From Streptomyces sp. B93 (lineage in GTDB: Bacteria > Actinomycetota > Actinomycetes > Streptomycetales > Streptomycetaceae), in NCBI RefSeq assembly GCF_018070565.1, contig NZ_JAGPXL010000008.1, forward strand, positions 62,001 to 126,000: 64,000 bases of DNA, given 5' to 3'. Shown piece by piece: positions 56,155 through 64,000 of the stretch; the first letter of the stretch is position 1; every line of letters begins with the position of its first letter. Under the pieces are notes generated by a model, which saw only the letters and a program-made list of their open reading frames with translations, did no database searches and was not told where the DNA came from. Made by a program: the position numbers and the translations under genes.

Positions 56155-56643
56155 ATGCCCAAGGCCGCCGTCAGGTCCGGCCAGGGCGCCGCCGTCGCGT
56201 TGCGGTTCGGGCGGCTCGCGGTGATGGGGGTCGTCGCGGCGCTGATCCTGATCGCGGGGGTGTGGGCGTCCTGGGGGACCGCGCAGTACGTGATGCTCAC
56301 CAAGGGCCGGGAGTCCGGCACGGTGGCGGTGACGCGGTGCGACGGGGAGCTGTGCGGCGGCCCGTTCACCGGGGACGGTCCGGCCCTCCGGCGCGGTGAT
56401 GTGGTGATCGAGGATTCCGTGGCCGTGGAGAAGGGCCGCACCTACGCCGTCGTCGTGAAGCCCGGCAGTGACGAGGCGGTGCGCTCGGGGCCCGCCGGGG
56501 TGCTGTACGCGTGGGTGCCGCTGGGCGGCGCGCTGCTGCTCGCGTCGGTGGTGGTGGCGGGCGGGCTACGGCGTCCGCGGGCGGGCTGGGTGCTGGCGGG
56601 GGCGGGGGCCGCGCTGCTCACCGCCGCGTTTGTCGCGGTCTGA
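56155..56643 (+). CDS. two-segment membrane protein
   Basis: 162 residues. TM1 is at about residues 22-42 (LAVMGVVAALILIAGVWASW), followed by an extracytoplasmic domain of about 80 residues with CDGELCGG. TM2 and TM3 form a hydrophobic pair at the C-terminus (YAWVPLGGALLLASVVVAG, WVLAGAGAALLTAAFVAV). No family function is known to me. ATG 56155 has AAGGA eight bases upstream; GTG 56128 is an alternative. Confidence 0.75.
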   Translation: MPKAAVRSGQGAAVALRFGRLAVMGVVAALILIAGVWASWGTAQYVMLTKGRESGTVAVTRCDGELCGGPFTGDGPALRRGDVVIEDSVAVEKGRTYAVVVKPGSDEAVRSGPAGVLYAWVPLGGALLLASVVVAGGLRRPRAGWVLAGAGAALLTAAFVAV

Positions 56644-56795
56644 GCTTGTCGCGGTCTGAGAACAACTGTCCGACTTCCACGACTGTGGATCATTCGAGTG
56701 TTCTCTGTTCGTCATTGACCTGCGGCCGCCCGGTGCAGGAAGCTGAGCCGCCCCCCTCACATCTTCCCCATAGGTAACAGAAGATGGGTTGACTC

Positions 56796-57494
56796 ATGCG
56801 TACCCTCACCCGCGCCGGTGTATTCGTCACCGCCGCCTCCTCCGCCGTCCTGCTCGCGGCCCCCGCCGCCCTGGCCACCGCGCCCGGCGACAACGGCACC
56901 GTCAAGATCCACGATGCGGTCACCGGCGAGGAGCAGCGCCAGAACGAACCGCACGTGTGCACCTTCTACCTGGACGCCTTCGGCTTCGACGGTGTCCAGG
57001 AGGTCGACTGGCGCATCGATGCCTGGGCCCCCAGCGCCGAGGTGAAGGGCGAGACGGTCGAGTCCGGCGCCATCACCCTCGACGCCGAGGGTCACGGCCG
57101 TACCGACGACCTGTCGCTGCCCGACGGCCACTACAAGCTGTTCTGGAACTTCGAGGGCGAGCACGGCTCGGCCAAGCACAAGGTGTTCTGGACCGACTGC
57201 GAGGACGAGGACGGCGGTTCGGAGCCCACGCCGTCCGGCTCCGCGTCCGAGAGCACCGGTACGACGGCCTCGCCCTCCCCGTCCGCCGGTGAGCCGGGTG
57301 AGTCCGGCGAGCCGGGCGAGGAGGTCGCCCCGGGTGCCTCCCCGTCGTCGTCCCCGTCGGCGCAGGGCGACAGCGGGAACCTCGCCGAGACCGGCAACGG
57401 CGCCCCCGTCGGCCTGCTCTCCGGGCTGGCCGCGGCGCTCGTCGCGGCGGGCGGTTTCCTGCTGTTCCGCCGCCGGAAGGCGCAGCAGGGCTAA
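56796..57494 (+). CDS. secreted LAETG sortase substrate
   Basis: 232 residues. The signal peptide is residues 1-28 (cut near ALA-TAP). A compact domain with two conserved Cys (HVCTFYLDAFGFDGVQEVDW ... FWTDCED) is followed by a Ser/Thr/Pro/Glu linker and a C-terminal sorting signal: LAETG, hydrophobic helix, RRRK. The LAxTG motif is the class used by Streptomyces sortase E, so the protein should be anchored to peptidoglycan on aerial hyphae or spores. The function of the domain is unknown. Confidence 0.88.
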   Translation: MRTLTRAGVFVTAASSAVLLAAPAALATAPGDNGTVKIHDAVTGEEQRQNEPHVCTFYLDAFGFDGVQEVDWRIDAWAPSAEVKGETVESGAITLDAEGHGRTDDLSLPDGHYKLFWNFEGEHGSAKHKVFWTDCEDEDGGSEPTPSGSASESTGTTASPSPSAGEPGESGEPGEEVAPGASPSSSPSAQGDSGNLAETGNGAPVGLLSGLAAALVAAGGFLLFRRRKAQQG

Positions 57495-57552
57495 TCCCTT
57501 GGGGTGAAACCTGGATACGGGCGAACCCGGACACGGGTGAACCCGCGAAGAC

Positions 57553-57593
57553 GGCGGTGCCCCCGTGCTCGTACGCGGCACGGGGGCACCGCC
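57553..57593. terminator. bidirectional 16-bp hairpin between the sortase substrate and ppc
   Basis: GGCGGTGCCCCCGTGC (57553-57568) pairs perfectly with 57578-57593. It lies between convergent stops. Confidence 0.85.
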
Positions 57594-57609
57594 GTTGGTG
57601 CGAGGTCCG

Positions 57610-60342
<2,733 letters not shown>

Positions 60343-60550
60343 AGGTGCGGCTCCTTGCAGTGTTGAAGCTCGTCTGAAGCTCGGCTGGGAGGGAACCCGG
60401 TTGACCGTCACGCGGCGGCGGCTGCCGCATACGGGCCGGACATCCGGGAAGGAATCAGAGCGGACCGCGCTGTCCGACCGACACCAGGATAGGTGTCGGC
60501 GCGGACGCGCAGGCTCACGGGCTCTTGCCGCCGGGCGACGCGCTGCCATA

Positions 60551-60581
60551 CTTACGACGCCGTAGGTTACGGAACCGTAGG
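60551..60581. promoter_or_regulatory. probable TetR operator of the desaturase operon
   Basis: TTACGACGCCGTAGGTTACG continues GAACCGTAGG. It contains CCGTA-GGT-TACGG overlapped by TACGG-AA-CCGTA plus an outer TACG half site. Such closely spaced inverted repeats suit dimers of a TetR protein. It lies 65-95 bases before the desaturase start. Confidence 0.6.
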
Positions 60582-60645
60582 GAGACCCCGCGCGGTTCCG
60601 CGGCCCGGTACCCGCCTCAACCCTCGATCCCACAGGGACGCCCCT

Positions 60646-61656
60646 ATGACCACAAGCTCCGATGTGATCGATGACGCCCCGAAGGCGACCGACGACACTC
60701 CGCCCTCCTCCGCCACCCTGGGCGGCGAGCAGAAGCGTTCGGTAGAGCAGCTCGCTCTGCTGCTGTTCATCACCGTGCCGTTCCTCGCGCTGCTCGCGGC
60801 CGTGCCGCTGGCGTGGGGATGGGGTGTGAGCTGGCTGGATCTCGGTCTGCTGGTCTTCTTCTACTTCCTCGGCTGTCACGGCATCACCATCGGTTTCCAC
60901 CGTCACTTCACTCATGGTTCGTTCAAGGCCAAGCGGCCGCTGAAGATCGCGCTGGCCATCGCGGGGTCGATGGCGGTCGAGGGCCCGCTGGTCCGCTGGG
61001 TCGCCGACCACCGCAAGCACCACAAGTTCTCCGACGCGGAGGGCGACCCGCACTCGCCGTGGCGGTACGGCGAGACGGTCCCGGCGCTGATGAAGGGCCT
61101 GTGGTGGGCCCATATCGCCTGGATGTTCGACGAGGAGCAGACGCCGCAGGAGAAGTACGCGCCGGACCTGGTCAAGGACCCGGCCCTGCGGGCGATCTCC
61201 CGCCAGTTCGTGCTCTGGACCGTGATCTCCCTGGCGCTGCCCGCGCTGATCGGCGGCCTGGTGACGATGTCCTGGTGGGGCGCGTTCACCGGCTTCTTCT
61301 GGGGCTCACTCGTCCGGGTCGCCCTCCTCCACCACGTCACCTGGTCGATCAACTCGATCTGCCACGCGGTCGGCAAGCGCCCCTTCAAGTCCCGGGACCG
61401 TTCGGGCAACGTGTGGTGGCTGGCGATCCTGTCCTGCGGTGAGTCCTGGCACAACCTGCACCACGCCGACCCGACGTCGGCGCGGCACGGTGTGGAGCGC
61501 GGCCAGATCGACTCCTCGGCGCGGATCATCCGCTGGTTCGAGAAGCTCGGGTGGGCGTACGACGTGCGCTGGCCGTCACGCTCGCGTATCGATTCGCGCC
61601 GTAACACCGGCGAAGAAGGCTCCCGGCGCCGGAAGGCGACGGCCGAGGCGGCATGA
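60646..61656 (+). CDS. acyl-CoA/fatty-acid delta-9-type desaturase
   Basis: 336 residues, integral membrane di-iron enzyme. The three histidine boxes are present: HRHFTH near residue 85, HRKHH near residue 122, and HNLHH near residue 270 ([17 protein letters not shown]). Four hydrophobic spans flank them. It introduces a double bond into saturated acyl chains to tune membrane fluidity. It overlaps the TetR gene by four bases, so the regulator is made with the enzyme it probably controls. Confidence 0.93.
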   Translation: MTTSSDVIDDAPKATDDTPPSSATLGGEQKRSVEQLALLLFITVPFLALLAAVPLAWGWGVSWLDLGLLVFFYFLGCHGITIGFHRHFTHGSFKAKRPLKIALAIAGSMAVEGPLVRWVADHRKHHKFSDAEGDPHSPWRYGETVPALMKGLWWAHIAWMFDEEQTPQEKYAPDLVKDPALRAISRQFVLWTVISLALPALIGGLVTMSWWGAFTGFFWGSLVRVALLHHVTWSINSICHAVGKRPFKSRDRSGNVWWLAILSCGESWHNLHHADPTSARHGVERGQIDSSARIIRWFEKLGWAYDVRWPSRSRIDSRRNTGEEGSRRRKATAEAA

Positions 61657-62327
61657 TTGACGCCGTGGCGACCGACTCCAGCACTCCCAGCAATGAAAAG
61701 CCGCGGCGCGCACGGCGCACCCGGATGACCGGTGCCGAGCGCCGCCAGCAGCTGCTGGAGATCGGTCGCACCCTCTTCGCCGCGAAGGGCTTCGAGGGCA
61801 CGTCGGTGGAGGAGATCGCGGCGAAGGCCGGGGTGTCCAAGCCGGTGGTGTACGAGCACTTCGGCGGCAAGGAGGGGCTGTACGCGGTCGTCGTGGACCG
61901 TGAGATGCGCCGCCTGCTGGACATGGTGACCAGTTCCCTCACGGCCGGTCACCCGCGCGAACTGTGCGAGCAGGCGGCGTTCGCGCTCCTGGACTACATC
62001 GAGGAGTACACGGACGGCTTCCGCATCCTGGTCCGTGACTCGCCGATCCCGCAGTCCACGGGTTCCTTCGCCTCGCTGATCTCCGATATCGCCACCCAGG
62101 TGGAGGACATCCTCGGCCGCGAGTTCAAGAGCCGCGGCTTCGACCCCAAGCTGGCCCCCCTCTACGCCCAGGCCCTGGTCGGCATGGTCGCCCTCACGGG
62201 CCAGTGGTGGCTGGAGGTCCGCCGCCCCAAGAAGGCCGAGGTCGCCGCCCACCTGGTCAACCTGGCCTGGCACGGCCTGGACGGCCTGGAGGCGAAGCCT
62301 CACCTGATAGGCCGCCGCAAGAGCTGA
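61653..62327 (+). CDS. TetR-family regulator of the desaturase operon
   Basis: 224 residues. A basic N-terminus (PRRARRTRMTGAERRQQLLE) leads into the HTH (GTSVEEIAAKAGVSKPVVYEHFGGKEGLYAVV). The C-terminal ligand domain has the helix pattern of fatty-acid-responsive TetR proteins. The ATG overlaps the desaturase stop (ATGA). Autoregulation through the repeats at 60551-60581 in response to acyl-CoA saturation is inferred. Confidence 0.9.
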   Translation: MIDAVATDSSTPSNEKPRRARRTRMTGAERRQQLLEIGRTLFAAKGFEGTSVEEIAAKAGVSKPVVYEHFGGKEGLYAVVVDREMRRLLDMVTSSLTAGHPRELCEQAAFALLDYIEEYTDGFRILVRDSPIPQSTGSFASLISDIATQVEDILGREFKSRGFDPKLAPLYAQALVGMVALTGQWWLEVRRPKKAEVAAHLVNLAWHGLDGLEAKPHLIGRRKS

Positions 62328-62348
62328 CCGGTATGGCACGCTGCGGCC

Positions 62349-62664
62349 ATGCACCAGGTTCCCGTCAGCGAGGCCGCCCCCCCAGTTGGAGGCGCTGGCC
62401 CACCGCGTCGCCCGGCACCGGGAGACCATCGCGCTCACTGTCGAGGGGCACGTGGCCGCCCTCCTCGTATCCCCCCGCGTCCTGGAAGACCTGGAGGACA
62501 CCCTCGCCGTGGCTGACTACCGACGGCGCAAGGCGGAGGGCACGCTGGAGCCGGGCGTCCCACACGAGGAGGTCAGGCGGCTGCTGGGCTTGAGCTTCGA
62601 TCCCTCGCCCTCTCAGAGCGGCTCCAGGAACTTCAGGCGGTTGCCCACGGGGTCCCCTGAGTAG
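62349..62664 (+). pseudogene. Phd/YefM-type antitoxin gene with a frameshift in a C7 run
   Basis: ATG 62349 reads MHQVPVSEA, the normal start of a Phd antitoxin, then runs into a seven-C tract (62377-62383). The family continuation is one frame off: LEALAHRVARHRETIALTVE, then VAALLVSPRVLEDLEDTLAV. Six C residues instead of seven would give SEAAPQLEALAHRV. No toxin gene follows. The 3' end runs into the end of the convergent VOC gene, giving a tail without family likeness. Confidence 0.65.
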
Positions 62665-62972
62665 AAGCGGCGGTGGCCCGGCAGGCCGTCGTCCCAGGTG
62701 ATGGGCGCGCCGTGGGCTGCGAGGCGGGCGGCGAGGCTGTCGATGCCGGTGACCCTCAGGCCGGGGTGCGCCTTCCTGGCCGGGCGGAAGTCGTCCTCGA
62801 TGCCCAGGTGCAGCTGGACGGGGCCCGCCTGGAACCAGCAGCCGCCGCGGGCAGCGAGCGCGGGTGGCTTGGGAATCTCCGTCATGCCTAGGACACCGGC
62901 GTAGAAGGCACGCAGCCGCTCCTCGCTGCCCGGAGGGGCGGCGAGCTGGATGTGGTCGACCGCGGTGATCAT
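62613..62972 (-). CDS. VOC-family (glyoxalase/bleomycin-resistance fold) protein
   Basis: 119 residues: VDHIQLAAPPGSEERLRAFY, LGMTEIPKPP, QLHLGIEDDF and HRRFYSGDPVGNRLKFLEPL, the usual VOC paired beta-alpha-beta-beta-beta modules with His and Glu metal-ligand positions. Substrate unknown. It is coupled to tam by a four-base overlap and so probably shares TamR control. Confidence 0.9.
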   Translation of the reverse strand: MITAVDHIQLAAPPGSEERLRAFYAGVLGMTEIPKPPALAARGGCWFQAGPVQLHLGIEDDFRPARKAHPGLRVTGIDSLAARLAAHGAPITWDDGLPGHRRFYSGDPVGNRLKFLEPL

Positions 62973-63772
62973 GCGGACTCCCTGCGGGCCACCGCGAACA
63001 CGCGGCGGAAGGGGAACGGGGTGCCGTGTGGGCCCGGTGGGTAGGCCTCGCGGAGGGCAGACCGGTAGTCGGCGATGAACGCCTCCCGGGACTCCGGGTC
63101 GTCCGCGAGGGCCGTCAGGACCGGGCGCAGGCCCGTTCCCTTCACCCAGTCGAGCACCGGATCCTCCCCCGTCAGCAGGTGGACGTACGTCGTCTCCCAG
63201 GCGTCCACCGTGCAGCCGAGTGCGGTGAGGCGGGCCAGGTACGCCTCGGGGGTGTGGACGGCGTCCTCGTGGTGGAGGGTCGTGGAGAGCCGGTTCCGCC
63301 AGCGGGGGGACCGGGCGAGGTCCCGCATCAGGCGGTGGCTCGGGGCGTCGAAGTTGCCGGGGACCTGGAGGGCGAACGTGCCGCCGGGGACCAGCGCGGC
63401 GATCCAGTCGGGGAAGCGGTCGGCGTGGCCCGGCACCCACTGGAGGGTGGCGTTGCTGATGATCAGGTCGTGGGAGGCGGGCGCGGGCGTCCAGGTGCGG
63501 GCGTCGGCTTCCGCGAAGGCCGGCCGGGGGTGGTCGGCGCGCGCCTTGGCCAGCATCTCGGGTGAGTTGTCGTAGCCGGTGACGTGGGCGGTGGGCCAGC
63601 GTTCGGTGAGCAGCGCGGTGACGTTGCCGGGCCCGCAGCCGAGGTCGGCGATCCGCGGCGGGTCGCCGGGGAGGTCGGGGACGCGGGCCAGCAGGTCCAG
63701 GAACGGGCGGGCGCGGTGGTCGGCGTGGCGCAGGTACTGCGCGGGGTCCCAGCCGGGGGCAGCGGTCGTCAT
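62969..63772 (-). CDS. tam: trans-aconitate 2-methyltransferase
   Basis: 267 residues. The SAM-binding motif I is IADLGCGPGNVTALL (residues about 40-54), then GYDNSPEMLAKAR. DLIISNATLQWVPG and QVPGNFDAPSH are typical of Tam. It methylates trans-aconitate, an inhibitor of aconitase formed spontaneously from cis-aconitate. ATG 63772 (MTTAAPGWDP) is the start; the frame opens twelve codons earlier inside the operator. It is divergent from the MarR-type tamR gene. Confidence 0.93.
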   Translation of the reverse strand: MTTAAPGWDPAQYLRHADHRARPFLDLLARVPDLPGDPPRIADLGCGPGNVTALLTERWPTAHVTGYDNSPEMLAKARADHPRPAFAEADARTWTPAPASHDLIISNATLQWVPGHADRFPDWIAALVPGGTFALQVPGNFDAPSHRLMRDLARSPRWRNRLSTTLHHEDAVHTPEAYLARLTALGCTVDAWETTYVHLLTGEDPVLDWVKGTGLRPVLTALADDPESREAFIADYRSALREAYPPGPHGTPFPFRRVFAVARRESA

Positions 63773-63796
63773 ACGACCAGACTGACAACCGAAGTA

Positions 63797-63810
63797 TCTT
63801 GACGTCAAGA
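63797..63810. promoter_or_regulatory. TamR-type operator
   Basis: TCTTGACGTCAAGA is a perfect 14-bp palindrome, extended by GT...AC outside, midway between tam and tamR. TamR of S. coelicolor is reported to bind this divergent region and release on trans-aconitate, citrate and related metabolites. Confidence 0.8.
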
Positions 63811-63845
63811 GACTTCACGTCGACACAACCACTACACTGATCAGC

Positions 63846-64000
63846 ATGGAGGACGAGGTCGATCGGCTGGTCGCAGCATGGCGCCGGGAGCGCCCGGACC
63901 TCGACGTGGAACCACTAGAGGTCCTCAGCCGGGTGAGCAGACTGGCCCGGCACCTGGACCGCGCGCGCCGTCTGGCGTTCGCCGAGCACCACCTGGAGCC
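63846..64000 (+). CDS. tamR: MarR-family regulator TamR, N-terminal part (cut by window edge)
   Basis: The first 51 residues are visible: MEDEVDRLVAAWRRERPDLD, then VLSRVSRLARHLDRARR. This matches the N-terminal helices of the MarR group with an extra N-terminal helix found in TamR/UrtR-type proteins. The gene is divergent from tam across a perfect palindrome, as in S. coelicolor. The DNA-binding winged helix lies beyond the window. Confidence 0.85.
   Translation, partial: MEDEVDRLVAAWRRERPDLDVEPLEVLSRVSRLARHLDRARRLAFAEHHLE

Overview
The window is chromosomal DNA from a Streptomyces, most likely one close to the S. coelicolor/S. lividans group. The evidence is very high GC, GC-rich third codon positions, frequent GTG/TTG starts, and a core gene order that I recall from the S. 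coelicolor SCO309x-SCO313x region: ndh-II, ppx, DUF501, ftsB-like, eno, rpfA, rpfC, P450, ... mazG, surA-like, mfd, ABC transporter, ... glmU, prs, rplY, pth, ... ppc, desaturase/TetR, tam/tamR. The SCO numbering is from memory and was not searched.

Layout. 1-3544: an operon read leftwards, with a small WXG100-like protein, a large effector-like protein broken by a frameshift, and a duplicated-domain lipoprotein also broken by a frameshift. 3.7-9.0 kb: housekeeping block with type II NADH dehydrogenase (Rex-type operator far upstream), Ppx/GppA, DUF501, FtsB/DivIC-like protein and enolase. 9.2-11.3 kb: two resuscitation-promoting-factor-like cell-wall hydrolases, the first under a ydaO-type (cyclic di-AMP) riboswitch. 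11.4-13.7 kb: P450 and two membrane proteins. 14-23.7 kb: a 2120-residue RHS protein divergent from a 1024-residue secreted DNRLRE/FG-GAP protein. 23.8-31 kb: mazG, SurA-like lipoprotein, DUF3500 pseudogene, HNH lipoprotein, small antitoxin-family protein and mfd. 31.3-36.9 kb: FtsX-type ABC exporter with 17-bp direct repeats in front of it, an MFS exporter and an antisense small gene.

37-41 kb is accessory: an XRE/DUF397 regulator pair, a 50-residue small protein plus DUF2637 membrane protein, a DUF397 remnant, and a 1.6-kb gene-free island built as a long inverted repeat (39188-40792). 41-44.2 kb: DUF485/acetate-type symporter pair and a DivIVA/FilP-like coiled-coil protein. 44.4-49.5 kb: a divergent four-gene cluster of SUKH-family immunity domains combined with deaminase and WHH-nuclease-like domains, with no visible export signals. 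49.5-51.8 kb: orphan histidine kinase and a frameshifted helix-turn-helix gene abutting tRNA-Gln(UUG). 52-57.5 kb: glmU-prs-rplY-pth, a membrane protein and an LAETG sortase substrate. 57.6-64 kb: ppc, desaturase-TetR operon with its probable operator, a Phd-like remnant, and the VOC/tam genes divergent from tamR across a perfect palindrome.

A recurring theme is conflict or toxin-like genes (WXG-like operon, RHS, SUKH/deaminase) set in a conserved core. Five dispensable genes carry apparent one-base changes in short G/C runs, while all long housekeeping genes are intact. The most unusual items are the inverted-repeat island, the fused toxin/immunity SUKH cluster, the lysine/valine-rich RHS tail, and short tandem repeats at the 3' ends of eno and the surA-like gene and in the ABC promoter.
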